A stretch of 64,000 nt of DNA, taken from the NCBI RefSeq assembly GCF_001953885.1, contig NZ_MQUS01000013.1, forward strand, positions 205,864 to 269,863, given 5' to 3'. Below the pieces are notes generated by a model. It was not told the origin of the DNA. It worked only from the letters and a program-made list of their open reading frames with translations, and searched no databases. Position numbers and translations under genes: made by a program. This DNA comes from Streptomyces sp. IMTB 2501. Its GTDB lineage: Bacteria; Actinomycetota; Actinomycetes; Streptomycetales; Streptomycetaceae. This document shows, piece by piece, positions 30,411-39,226 of this stretch; position 1 is the first letter of the stretch, and each line of letters opens with the position of its first letter.

Positions 30411-31391
30411 TCAGGCCCCGCTGTCCGGCCGTACCCGCAGGACACCCTGCGCGACGATGTCGCCGTTCTGCGCCGCCGCGACCCGGACGGGCACCGTGCC
30501 GTCGGCGCGGGCCGGTTCGGGGGCCGCGTGGATCTCGGTGGGCAGGCCGAGTTCGGCGTACCGGAGGAACTCCATCGCGCAGCCGACGAGCAGCGGCCGG
30601 CCCCCGGACCGGGCGAACGCGGCCTGCCGCATCGCCTCCAGGACGACCATGCCCGGTACGTGGTCGACGGGGTGGTCGAAGAGCACGGGGTGGTCGGGGT
30701 CGCAGCGCAGCAGCCAGCTGCCCGGCCGGTCCGTGGCGGAGAGCACGACGTCGCCCGCGCTCTCCTGGCCGACCAGCTCCGGTGCGACGGGCGGCGGGAG
30801 TTCGCCGCACAGCGATGCCGGACCGGCACCCGTGTCGCCGCCCGCACCGGTGCCAGCTCCCGCGGCCTGCCCGCGCAGCCGCCGGTAGACCGACGGCGAG
30901 ACACAGGTGAAGCCGCAGTGCGCGGAGCCGACCTGGACCATGTCGCGGTAGAGGTCGATCCGGTATTCCAGGCCCAGCAGCCGCTCGCCGCGGCGCTGGA
31001 TGTTCTCGCAGCGGGTCTCCAGCATCAGATGCGCGGGGGCGGCGCCCCGGGCGAGGCCCTCCGGCGTGATGTCGAACTCCATCCCGTTGAGGATGAAGGG
31101 GTTGGCGAGCGGGACCTGGTAGCCGGTGTGGCCAATGATCAGGCCGGCCTGCCGGATCGTTTCAGCGAATATCAACGGGTCGTGGAAGCCGTGCCGGCTG
31201 CGGTAGAAGCTGTGCTGCCGGGGCCACTGCGCGCTGATCAGGAAGCGGTCGGGGCCGTCGGGATGGATGCTCGTGAGGAAGACCTCGGAGACCGAGGCCC
31301 GGTGCACCAGGCTGCGCGGAACGGGCTGCTCGAAGAGCCCCGAAGGAGCAGCGGCAGCAGGGTCGACCAGCGTGTTGCTTGAGTGGCGCAT
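30411..31391 (-). CDS. AfsA/ScbA-type gamma-butyrolactone synthase
   Basis: A 326-residue AfsA homologue that joins a beta-ketoacyl chain to dihydroxyacetone phosphate to begin autoregulator synthesis. It has the two AfsA hotdog repeats: the first around WPRQHSFYRSRHGFHDPLIFAETIRQAGLIIGHTGYQVP and the second around HPVLFDHPVDHVPGMVVLEAMRQAAF (given in short overlapping blocks). Length is normal. It is divergent from the SARP gene, with an ARE-type operator in the shared 232-bp gap. Together with the receptor it makes the cluster self-regulating. Confidence 0.92.
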   Translation of the reverse strand: MRHSSNTLVDPAAAAPSGLFEQPVPRSLVHRASVSEVFLTSIHPDGPDRFLISAQWPRQHSFYRSRHGFHDPLIFAETIRQAGLIIGHTGYQVPLANPFILNGMEFDITPEGLARGAAPAHLMLETRCENIQRRGERLLGLEYRIDLYRDMVQVGSAHCGFTCVSPSVYRRLRGQAAGAGTGAGGDTGAGPASLCGELPPPVAPELVGQESAGDVVLSATDRPGSWLLRCDPDHPVLFDHPVDHVPGMVVLEAMRQAAFARSGGRPLLVGCAMEFLRYAELGLPTEIHAAPEPARADGTVPVRVAAAQNGDIVAQGVLRVRPDSGA

Positions 31392-31576
31392 GACAGAGTC
31401 AGCCTCCTAGTGGCACCTCAGTGGGCAACTTGGCTCGCGAAAAAAAACCTACGGGACAGAATATTCACCGCTCAAGCGGTGTCTCACATCCCAAGATCGC
31501 TCAACAACCCACAGGCCAAAGGGGACTCGACCCCTCCGGCCGTGGACTGTTGTTGACCGCCGAACGGCGAGCAGTT

Positions 31577-31600
31577 ATAAAACCTTCTCGAAGGTATCTT
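31577..31600. promoter_or_regulatory. ARE-type operator 3 (upstream of SARP)
   Basis: An imperfect 24-bp dyad with the inner palindrome ACCTT-CTCG-AAGGT and the same 8-bp ACC-to-GGT spacing as the other two ARE candidates. It ends 23 bp before the SARP start at 31624, where receptor binding would block transcription, and lies in the region shared with the divergent afsA homologue. Confidence 0.7.
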
Positions 31601-31623
31601 ACGAGGGACTGGAGGGACGGACC

Positions 31624-33543
31624 GTGGAGTTCTCCGTGCTGGGACCCGCCGAGGTGCGTGACGGAATCGAGGACCTGACCCCCGCGGCGGCCATGCCGCG
31701 CCGTGTGCTCGCCACCCTGCTGCTCAACGCCGGCCGGGTCGTCTCGCACGCCACGCTCATCGAGGAACTCTGGGACGAGGAGCCGCCGCGACTGGCCCGG
31801 AAGACCATCCAGACCTACCTCTACCAGCTGCGCAAGGCCCTGGCCTCGGGCCCCTCGGGCTCACCGGGCGAGGGACGGCAGTGGCTGGAGACCCGCCCGA
31901 ACGGGTACCGGCTCCTGCTCCAGCCCGGCGAGCTCGATCTGCACGTCTTCCAGCAGCGCGTCGCCCTCGGCCGCTCCGCACTCGCGGACGGCGACCACGC
32001 CAGGGCCGCCCAGCTGCTGCGCGAGGCGCTCGGCCTGTGGCGCGGCGACGCGCTCGACGACGTACCGCACGGCCCCGTGCTCGCCGCCGAAGTGGCCCGG
32101 CTGGAGGAGACCCGGCTGGCCACCCTGCAGCAGCGGATCGAGGCGGACCTGCGCCTCGGTCTGCACCGCGAACTCGTGGGCGAACTGCAGACGTTGACGC
32201 GCCGGCACCCGCTGCGGGAGGAGTTCTCGGCGCAGCTGCTGCTCGCCGCGTACCGCTCCGGGCTGCGCGAGGAGGCGCTCAGCTGCTACGCGCGGCTGCG
32301 CCGGGCCGTCGTGGAGCACACCGGACTCGAACCCTCCGAGCGGCTGCAACGGCTGCACAGCGCCGTACTCGCCGACGCCCCCGGTCTGAGCGCGCCGGAG
32401 CGGCCCGCCGCGCCCCGGCCGGGCTCCCGCCCGATCCGGCCGGCCGAGATTCCCGCCGGTATCGCCGAGATCGTCGGACGGGCGGCCGAGACGGAGGCAC
32501 TGGAACGCCAACTGGCCCGCCCCGCCGCGCTCGTCCCGCTGGTCGGCGCCCCCGGCACCGGCAAGACCGCGCTCGCGGTGCACGTGGCGCACCGGGTGCG
32601 CGAGCGTTTCCCCGACGGGCAGCTCTTCCTCACCCTGCACGACGCCGAGGGCCGGCCGCTCGAACCGCTCGCGGCACTGCGCAGCATGCTGCGCACGATC
32701 GCGCCCGGTGAGCCGCCGGACTCGCTGGAGGAGGCCGCGCGGATGTTCCGCAGCTGGACGGCCGACCGCCGGGTGCTGGTCTTCCTCGACGACGCCGCCT
32801 CCGTCCAGCAGGTGCTCCAACTGCTGCCCAGCGGGCAGAAGTGCGCCACGATCGTGACCAGCCGGCGGCGGCTCGGCGGGCTGCCCGGCAGCGGCGGCGT
32901 CCGGCTCGGCCGGCTCACCGCGAAGGACGCGCTGGCCCTGCTCGGCTCGGTCGCGGGGCGCGAGCGGGTGGAGCGGGAGCGGGGCGCGTCGGCCGAACTG
33001 GTCACGTGGTGCGAGGGGTTGCCGCTGGCGGTGTGGGCCGCGGGTCAGCGGCTGGCCGCGCGCCCGGCGCTCGGGGTGGGCGAACTGGCCGCGCGGATGC
33101 GGGCGGAGCGGCAGCGGCTGGGCGAGCTGCAGGCGGGTGACGTGGACGTACGACAGCGGATCGGGGCCGCGGTGCGACGGCTCGGCGGGGCCGACGAGCG
33201 GGCGCTGCGGGCGCTGGCCGCGCTCGGCGACCGAGGGCTGGACCTCGGGGAGCTGGGCCGCGCGCTCGACCTCGCGCCGGAGCGGACGGAGGCGCTGGTC
33301 GAACGGTTCCTGGACGCCCATCTGATGCTGGACGGCGACACCGAGACGGGCTTTCGCATCCCGGCCCTGGTCAGGCTCGCCTGCCTCGGCCCGGCCGCGT
33401 CCGCGCCCGCCGCGACCTGCCCCCAGTCGACCACCCCGCCCCGCCCTCTCCCCGACCGCCGCCTCTCCCCCCGCTCCCGCCGGACCGTTCCCGCCGGGTC
33501 CCGTGCGCATTGCCGTACGGCGTCGTACTCGGTACGGGACTGA
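31624..33543 (+). CDS. SARP-family activator with C-terminal ATPase domain (AfsR-like)
   Basis: A 639-residue regulator. Residues about 1-95 form an OmpR-like winged helix (LATLLLNAGRVVSHATLIEELW, WLETRPNGYRLLL), about 100-245 a bacterial transcriptional activation domain, and from about 290 an NB-ARC-type ATPase with Walker A GAPGTGKT at residues 308-315 and LVFLDDAA as Walker B. The GTG start has GGAGGG seven bases upstream. The final 40 residues are Pro/Arg-rich and may be poorly conserved. An ARE-type operator immediately upstream implies control by the butyrolactone receptor. It is the probable cluster activator. Confidence 0.92.
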   Translation: MEFSVLGPAEVRDGIEDLTPAAAMPRRVLATLLLNAGRVVSHATLIEELWDEEPPRLARKTIQTYLYQLRKALASGPSGSPGEGRQWLETRPNGYRLLLQPGELDLHVFQQRVALGRSALADGDHARAAQLLREALGLWRGDALDDVPHGPVLAAEVARLEETRLATLQQRIEADLRLGLHRELVGELQTLTRRHPLREEFSAQLLLAAYRSGLREEALSCYARLRRAVVEHTGLEPSERLQRLHSAVLADAPGLSAPERPAAPRPGSRPIRPAEIPAGIAEIVGRAAETEALERQLARPAALVPLVGAPGTGKTALAVHVAHRVRERFPDGQLFLTLHDAEGRPLEPLAALRSMLRTIAPGEPPDSLEEAARMFRSWTADRRVLVFLDDAASVQQVLQLLPSGQKCATIVTSRRRLGGLPGSGGVRLGRLTAKDALALLGSVAGRERVERERGASAELVTWCEGLPLAVWAAGQRLAARPALGVGELAARMRAERQRLGELQAGDVDVRQRIGAAVRRLGGADERALRALAALGDRGLDLGELGRALDLAPERTEALVERFLDAHLMLDGDTETGFRIPALVRLACLGPAASAPAATCPQSTTPPRPLPDRRLSPRSRRTVPAGSRAHCRTASYSVRD

Positions 33544-33570
33544 GGGGTACGGCGTACGGGACTGAGGGGT
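33532..33570. repeat. 17-bp direct repeat at the SARP 3' end
   Basis: The sequence gtacgggactgaggggt occurs at 33532-33548 (covering the SARP stop codon) and again at 33554-33570. It may be part of a transcript-end structure between the convergent SARP and ATP-grasp genes. Confidence 0.8.
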
Positions 33571-33604
33571 CGGCGTCGTACCGGGTACGGGGCCGTCCCG
33601 GTCC

Positions 33605-34837
33605 TCATCCGTCCGTCGGCACCACCCGTACCTCCAGCCCTGCCAGGAGTTTGTCGGCCAGCGGGCCCGCGTCCGACGGGTCGGGCGTGCCGACGACGAA
33701 GACGCCGTGGCGTTCGAGGTTGGAGGTGGTGGGGTGGAGCGTGGCGCCGGGGGCGACGGCGAGGTCGGCGGTGTGGACATCGGGGTGGGAGGCGATGTCG
33801 GACCAGCCGGTGACGGATGAGACCGTGCCGGAGGGGAGCGTGACGAAGCGTGCCGCCGCGCCACGCGTGGGCGCCTCGGGCAGGGTGACGGGGCGGCCCA
33901 GCAGGTCGTCGAACCAGGAGCCGTAGAGCTCCAGGCCGGGGTTGACCCACTCCGTCATCGCGTGGATCCAGTCGCCGCCCTGGCGCACATGCAACTCCCC
34001 GAGGACCACACCCTCCCCGGTCAGCCAGCACTCCACGTGGAACGGGCCGTGCCGCAGGCCCAGCGCGGTGAGCGCGCCGACGACCTCCACGGTGATCGCC
34101 TCCGTCACCTCGGGGCCGATCGGCGCCGGCATCGTATGGCCGCACTCCACGAAGGACACCGGCAGCACCTGCTTCGCGGTCACCGCGAGCACCCGCGGCC
34201 GCCCGCCGGCGATCAGCCCTTCGACGCTGAACTCGGGGCCGCCGACGAAGGTCTCCACCAGCGCGACGCCCTCCGCGTCGCAGGACTCCGAGAACGCCGC
34301 CGCCATCCGCCGCGGGTCCTCGACCTGCTGCACTCCCTCGCTGCTCGAACCGCTGCGCGGCTTGATGATCACGGTGCCGCCGACCTCGCGGTGGAAGTCC
34401 GCCGCCTCCCGAGCGCTCCGGCACAGCCGCAACTGCGGCTGACGGAAGCCCAGTTCGCGCAGGCGTTCGCGGCAGACGTCCTTCAGCCGCACCGTCCGTA
34501 CCGCCTCGGGCGGATTGCCCGGCAGGCCGAGCGCGGCCGCGACCTCCGCGGCGGCGACGACCGCGTACTCACGGAAGGCCAGCACCGCGTCGATGCGGTG
34601 CCGTTCGGCGTAGGCGGTCGCCCAGGCCACGCAGGACTCGGCGTCGGTGAAGTCCAACTCGGCGATGTCGTCGGCCAGTTGGGTCAGCTCGGGGGCGGCG
34701 GCCAGGTTCTCCGGGAGGTCCGTCAGCACGATCCGGCTGCCCCGGGCGCGGAGTTGGGCCAGGGCCCGCGCGCAGATGTCGTGCACGTACCCGGTCGCCG
34801 CTCCGGCGGCCCCGCCAATGATCAGTGTCGTGGTCAT
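33605..34837 (-). CDS. ATP-grasp carboxylate-amine ligase
   Basis: A 410-residue ATP-grasp protein. The nucleotide lysine is in TVIIKPRSGSSSEG, the hinge glutamate in LVETFVGGPEFSVEG, and metal-binding residues in FHVECWL and LGELHVRQGGDWI, where the usual Glu-x-Asn becomes Glu-x-His with a conserved Arg-x-Gly-Gly pattern. It is divergent from the next ATP-grasp gene across a 166-bp promoter region with a clear palindrome. It should form an amide or peptide bond; substrates are unknown. All three neighbours of this type are sequence-divergent, so they probably act on different substrates. Confidence 0.87.
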   Translation of the reverse strand: MTTTLIIGGAAGAATGYVHDICARALAQLRARGSRIVLTDLPENLAAAPELTQLADDIAELDFTDAESCVAWATAYAERHRIDAVLAFREYAVVAAAEVAAALGLPGNPPEAVRTVRLKDVCRERLRELGFRQPQLRLCRSAREAADFHREVGGTVIIKPRSGSSSEGVQQVEDPRRMAAAFSESCDAEGVALVETFVGGPEFSVEGLIAGGRPRVLAVTAKQVLPVSFVECGHTMPAPIGPEVTEAITVEVVGALTALGLRHGPFHVECWLTGEGVVLGELHVRQGGDWIHAMTEWVNPGLELYGSWFDDLLGRPVTLPEAPTRGAAARFVTLPSGTVSSVTGWSDIASHPDVHTADLAVAPGATLHPTTSNLERHGVFVVGTPDPSDAGPLADKLLAGLEVRVVPTDG

Positions 34838-34878
34838 GGTTCCTCATCACCTCGGTGTACGACGGCCCTTCACATCTG

Positions 34879-34900
34879 TCATCTTAGATGCTTAAGATGA
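34879..34900. promoter_or_regulatory. Palindromic operator between divergent ATP-grasp genes
   Basis: Perfect 8-bp arms TCATCTTA and TAAGATGA flank a 6-bp spacer, in the 166-bp divergent region. An additional half-site AAGATGA occurs at 34926-34932. It differs from the ARE sites, so a different protein probably binds it. Confidence 0.68.
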
Positions 34901-34916
34901 CATCGCCAAGACATCG
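34899..34916. promoter_or_regulatory. Candidate SARP heptamer repeat (GACATCG x2, 11-bp period)
   Basis: The heptamer GACATCG occurs at 34899-34905 and 34910-34916, an exact 11-bp periodicity as in SARP binding sites. It adjoins the palindrome at 34879-34900 upstream of the 35004 gene. With only two copies the call is tentative. Confidence 0.45.
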
Positions 34917-35003
34917 AAGCCACTCAAGATGACTTGTTGAAAGTGACTTGCCCTCTCTTCCCGCCGTGACCGCCCTGCCGGCCCTGACTGCCCGAGGAGC
35001 GCC

Positions 35004-36377
35004 ATGTCCGCCCGCAGCACCCACCAGACCGCCCTGATCATCGAGCCGAACTCCTCCGGGATCGGCCTGGTCGACGCCGCCCGCCGCCTGGGGCTCCGGC
35101 CGCACGTGTTCGACCGCAAGCCCGTGACCGAGCTGCCCGCACAGGTGCGCGCGGCCGTGCACTCCGGCTGGGCCGACTACACCCGCGTCGAGATCCGCGA
35201 CCTGCCGACCGTGCTCCGGGCGAGCCGGGAGCTGGCCGCCCGCACCGACCTGGTCGCCGTGGTGCCGGGCTACGAGTACGCCGTGGACACCTGCGCCCAC
35301 CTGGCCCGGGACCTCGGCCTGCCCGGCCTGGCCCCGGAGGTGGTCGGGGCGCTGCGCGACAAGAAGCAGATGAAGGAGGTGCTGGCCGCGGCCGGCGTCC
35401 TGGTGGCCCGCAACCACCTGGTCGGCACCGACGCGGACCCGGTCGCCGTACTGGCCGACGTGGGCACACCGGCCGTACTGAAGCCGGTCGACGGCTCCGG
35501 CAGCCAGTACGTGCGCCGCGTGGACGGCGCCGCCGAACTCGCCGACTACTTCGCCGAGGTGCGGGCCAACCCGATCGAGGACTACGGCAAGCTGCTCGGC
35601 CCGAGCCTGCTGGCCGAGAGCTACGTCCAGGGCCCCGAGTACAGCGTCGAGGGCTACGTCGAGAACACCGGCGACGGACCGCGCGTCCACGTCCTGGCCG
35701 TCACCGAGAAGCAGCTGGGGCCGGAACCGACGTTCGTGGAGGTCGGGCACGCGGTGGACGCGCCGGTCTCCCCCGCCGACCGGGCGCGACTGGCGGACAC
35801 CGCGCGGCGGGCGGTCCGCGCCCTGGGCATCACGGTCGGCTGCTTCCATCTGGAAGCACGGCTGACCCCGTCCGGGCCCTACGTCATGGAGGTCGGCGCC
35901 CGGCTGGGCGGGGACCGGATCCCGTGGCTGGTCCAGGCGGTGTGGGGCGCGGACATGTGGGAGCTGGCGGTGCGCTCCTTCGCCGGTCTGCCCCAGCCGG
36001 CCCGGCCGGCGAACGAAGTGCCGCAGGGAGCGGCCGGGGTGCGCTTCTTCAGCGTCGAGGAGGAGGCCGTCTTCGAGGACCCGGACGGGCTGCTCTCCCG
36101 GCTGCTGAAGGTCGAGGGCTGCATCGAGGCCGAGGTCACGGCGGCGGCGGGCGCGGTTCTGCGGCCGGCCGTCGATCTGCACAGCCGGTTCGGGCACATC
36201 GCACTGGCCGCGCCGAGCCGGACGGAGCTGGAGCGGCGCATCGCGCAGGTCGACCGCTACGTCCGCGAGGCCGTACGCCCGGCAGTCCCCGCAGCGGCCG
36301 CCGTTCCCGCCTACATCGCCCTCCCCGACTACGCCGCCGCCGGCGCGCCCGTCACCATCACGGCCTGCGCGGTCTGA
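35004..36377 (+). CDS. ATP-grasp ligase, first of the plus-strand pair
   Basis: A 457-residue ATP-grasp enzyme. Landmarks are KPVDGSGSQYV with the nucleotide lysine, LLAESYVQGPEYSVEGYV with the hinge glutamate, CFHLEARLTPSGPYVMEVGARLGGDRI with metal ligands, similar to L-amino-acid ligases. It starts an operon-like series with a second ATP-grasp gene 31 bp downstream and an MFS exporter. The promoter region upstream carries a palindrome and possible SARP heptamers. It probably couples an amino acid to another amino acid or acid; substrate is not determined. Confidence 0.88.
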   Translation: MSARSTHQTALIIEPNSSGIGLVDAARRLGLRPHVFDRKPVTELPAQVRAAVHSGWADYTRVEIRDLPTVLRASRELAARTDLVAVVPGYEYAVDTCAHLARDLGLPGLAPEVVGALRDKKQMKEVLAAAGVLVARNHLVGTDADPVAVLADVGTPAVLKPVDGSGSQYVRRVDGAAELADYFAEVRANPIEDYGKLLGPSLLAESYVQGPEYSVEGYVENTGDGPRVHVLAVTEKQLGPEPTFVEVGHAVDAPVSPADRARLADTARRAVRALGITVGCFHLEARLTPSGPYVMEVGARLGGDRIPWLVQAVWGADMWELAVRSFAGLPQPARPANEVPQGAAGVRFFSVEEEAVFEDPDGLLSRLLKVEGCIEAEVTAAAGAVLRPAVDLHSRFGHIALAAPSRTELERRIAQVDRYVREAVRPAVPAAAAVPAYIALPDYAAAGAPVTITACAV

Positions 36378-36408
36378 GCCGCCTGCCCCCGCAAGGAGAA
36401 GGACCACC

Positions 36409-37704
36409 ATGAAGATCCTGATCGTCAACCGCTGGGACGACGACCACCAGAGCGACTACGCCTCGCGCATCGACCACGAGCGGCACCAGGTCAGCTACGT
36501 GACCGTGCCCAGGCATGTGCCGCGCATCCCCGCCGCAGCCGAGCACATCCAGGTGGTGCCGAACCTGGCCGACCCCGACCCGGTGATCGCCGCAGCCGAG
36601 GCCGCCCACCGGGCCTGCGGCCCCTTCGACAAGCTGCTGGCGCTCTCCGAGTTCGACCTGCTGACCGGCGCCACGATCCGCGAGCGGCTCGGCATACCCG
36701 GGCCGGGCACCGAGGACGTCCTGCTGTTCCGGGACAAGACCCGGATGAAGGCCAGGGTCGCCGAGGCCGGACTGCGCGTGCCCCGGTTCCGGGAGATCAC
36801 CTCGGTCGCGGAGGCCGAGGCGTTCCGCGCGGAACTGGGCGGCCCGGTGGTGGTCAAGCCCCGCACCGGCGCGGCCAGCGTAGGCACCTTCGTGGTCCGG
36901 CCGGAGGAGGACCTGGCCGCCGTACTGCACGAGACGGATCTCGGCGACTACGAGATCGAGGAGTTCGTGCAGGGCCCGGTCTGGCACGTGGACGGCCTGA
37001 TGGCGGACAACCGCATGATCTTCGGCCGGGCCTCGCGCTACATGGACACCTGCTACGGCTTCTCCCAGGGCCGCCCGCTCGGCTCCGTCGTCCGGACCGG
37101 CCCCGAGGCCGACGCGCTGCTCGCCTTCACCGAGGCCTGCCTGCGCGCCCTCGGACTGGACCGGGGAGCCTTCCACTTCGAGCTGATCCAGACCACGACC
37201 GGCCCGGTCTTCCTGGAGGTCGGGGCGCGGTTCGGCGGCGGCGAGATCCCCTGGGTCTTCCAGGACGTCTACGGCGTGGACCTGATCGGTGACTGGATCC
37301 GCCTGGAACTGGGCGAGCCGCCCACCACCCTCCCCCCGGCCGACCGGCCCGACACCGAGCACGGCGGCTTCCTCCTCGTCCCCGAACCGCGCGGCAAGCG
37401 ACTCGTCTCCCGGCCCTCGATGGTCGGCGCGGTACCGGGCCTGTACACCGAGGAACTTCCCGCCCCCGGCCACGAGTTCGACGGCAAGGGCGGCTACCGC
37501 TTCATCCTCGGCCGCTTCCGCTACCGCGGCCCGAGCGCGGAGGCGGTCGAGCGGGCGATCCTGCGGACGCAGAGGGAGTACGACTGCGTACTGGAGGACC
37601 TCGACAGCGCGTACGACGGTCCGGGTGAGGTCGACGCGACGGGCACGGCCGTGGCCGTGGACGTGACGGACACGCCGGTGCCGGCGTCGGCCGGGGTGGG
37701 GTGA
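36409..37704 (+). CDS. ATP-grasp ligase, second of the plus-strand pair
   Basis: A 431-residue ATP-grasp protein with the nucleotide lysine in VVVKPRTGAASVGTF, a glutamate pair in YEIEEFVQGPVWHVDG, and the metal site in FHFELIQTTTGPVFLEVGARFGGGEIP. AAGGAGAAGGA precedes the ATG. It follows the previous ATP-grasp gene at 31 bp and overlaps the MFS gene by four bases, so the three are translated as one unit. Two ligases in series suggest two successive amide bonds. The substrates are unknown. Confidence 0.88.
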   Translation: MKILIVNRWDDDHQSDYASRIDHERHQVSYVTVPRHVPRIPAAAEHIQVVPNLADPDPVIAAAEAAHRACGPFDKLLALSEFDLLTGATIRERLGIPGPGTEDVLLFRDKTRMKARVAEAGLRVPRFREITSVAEAEAFRAELGGPVVVKPRTGAASVGTFVVRPEEDLAAVLHETDLGDYEIEEFVQGPVWHVDGLMADNRMIFGRASRYMDTCYGFSQGRPLGSVVRTGPEADALLAFTEACLRALGLDRGAFHFELIQTTTGPVFLEVGARFGGGEIPWVFQDVYGVDLIGDWIRLELGEPPTTLPPADRPDTEHGGFLLVPEPRGKRLVSRPSMVGAVPGLYTEELPAPGHEFDGKGGYRFILGRFRYRGPSAEAVERAILRTQREYDCVLEDLDSAYDGPGEVDATGTAVAVDVTDTPVPASAGVG

Positions 37705-38954
37705 CCGGCATGCTGACCGCGTACCGCCGGATCTTCTCCCGTCCCGGGGCCCTGGCCTTCAGCTCGGCGGGCCTGACGGCCCGTCTGGGCGTGGCCATGA
37801 CCCGCTTCGCGATCGTCGCCATGCTGGCCCAACGGCCCAGCGCCTACGCCCTGGCCGGGGCGGTGACGGCCACCCAGGCCATCAGTTACGCCGTCGTCGG
37901 CCCGCGTCTGGCCCGCGCCGTGGACCGGCACGGGCAGCGGCGGGTGCTGCTGCCGGCCGCCGCGGCGGGCAGTGCCGCGCTGACCCTGCTCGCCCTCTGC
38001 TCCGCGCTGGGCGCGCCGAGTTGGACGCTGTTCGTGGCGGCGGCCGGGGCGGGTGTCATCCCGAATGCGGGGTCGATGGTCCGCGCCCGCTGGGCCGCGC
38101 TGCTCGGCGGCACGGAGGACCTGCACCCGGCCTACTCGCTGGAGTCGGTGGTGGACGAGGTCGTCTTCACCATCGGGCCCGTGCTCGCGATCGGCCTGGC
38201 CACCACCGTCGCCCCGCAGAGCGCGCTGTTCACGGCCGCCGCGCTGCTGCTGCTCGGCTGCTGGCTGCTGGCCCGGCAGACGGCGACGGAACCACCGCGT
38301 GCCCCGCGGGCCCACACCGAGCGCCGCGGCAGCGCACTGCGCTACCCCGGCATGCCGGCCCTCGTCCTCACCTTCCTGGCGATCGGCGCGATCTTCGCCT
38401 CCGTCGAGGTGGTCACCATGGCCTTCGCGGCGGACCTCGGCCACAGGGAACTGGCCAGCCCCGTGCTGGCGGTCTACGCGGTGGGCAGCGCGGTGGCGGG
38501 CCTGGTGTACGGCGGCCTGCGTCCGCCGGGCACGCTTCGGCAGCGGGTGGTGGTGGGAGCGGCGCTCATGACGCTGACCATGCTGCCGCTGCTGATGACG
38601 AACGGCCTGCCGGCCCTGGGCGTGGTGCTGTTCGTCGCTGGCGGCGCCTGCGCGCCGACCCTGGCGACCGCACTGGGCCTGATCGAGGCGACGGTGCCGC
38701 GCGAGCAGGTGACCGAGGGGATGACCTGGTCCAGCACCGGCCTGGGCTTCGGCATCGCGCTCGGCGCGGCCCTGGCCGGCCAGGTGGTTGCCACGGCGGG
38801 CCCCCGCACGGCCTTCGCCGTCCCCGTGGCCTTCGGCCTCCTGGGCGTCGCCGCGGTCGCCCTGGGCCTGCGCGGGGTGGACACCCGGAACGGCACCCGG
38901 ACGACGAGCGAACAGTCCGGGGTGACGACGGCGACCGTACCGGCGGAGGTGTGA
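37701..38954 (+). CDS. MFS exporter of the ATP-grasp cluster
   Basis: A 417-residue, roughly 12-segment MFS transporter. The GTG at 37701 overlaps the ATP-grasp stop by four bases; ATG 37710 is an alternative. Typical segments are AGAVTATQAISYAVVGPRLARAVDRHGQRRVLL (given as its ends) in the first half and AVYAVGSAVAGLVYGG in the second. Tight coupling to two ligase genes makes it a likely exporter or self-protection pump for the finished product. No periplasmic domain or large loop is seen. Confidence 0.87.
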   Translation: MTGMLTAYRRIFSRPGALAFSSAGLTARLGVAMTRFAIVAMLAQRPSAYALAGAVTATQAISYAVVGPRLARAVDRHGQRRVLLPAAAAGSAALTLLALCSALGAPSWTLFVAAAGAGVIPNAGSMVRARWAALLGGTEDLHPAYSLESVVDEVVFTIGPVLAIGLATTVAPQSALFTAAALLLLGCWLLARQTATEPPRAPRAHTERRGSALRYPGMPALVLTFLAIGAIFASVEVVTMAFAADLGHRELASPVLAVYAVGSAVAGLVYGGLRPPGTLRQRVVVGAALMTLTMLPLLMTNGLPALGVVLFVAGGACAPTLATALGLIEATVPREQVTEGMTWSSTGLGFGIALGAALAGQVVATAGPRTAFAVPVAFGLLGVAAVALGLRGVDTRNGTRTTSEQSGVTTATVPAEV

Positions 38955-39226
38955 AGTCCTCGTTACGGGGGCGGAGTTGGAAAGCCGGGGCTGCCCGGCG
39001 GAGAGCACGGCGACCGACCACCACCCAAGGGACGCTCAAAGGGACGTCCACACAGACGTCCAGAGGGGCGTCCGGGTGAAGGGACGTTCAAGTGCCGGAC
39101 AAGCCGGCCGCCCGGCCGTTACCGGCCCGGCCCACCCGTCTGTTCTGCTGGAGCGGCACGGGCCGACGACCTCCCGGACCACGCCCGAGCTTCTTCGCTG
39201 CCGACCGCAAACGAGGTGTGCTGCTC
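38955..39226. other. Gap before the ATP-grasp pseudo-enzyme gene, with gggacg/acgtcc repeats
   Basis: No gene supported. Between 39027 and 39090 the words gggacg and acgtcc recur six times in both orientations (gggacgctcaaag, gggacgtccac, agacgtccag, gggcgtccg, gggacgttcaag), which could be operator repeats or a hairpin-forming leader for the next gene. Confidence 0.45.

Noticed and set aside
31421..31678. Small open frame between afsA and SARP
   Set aside because: It spans the ARE operator and the SARP start and has no protein-like features.
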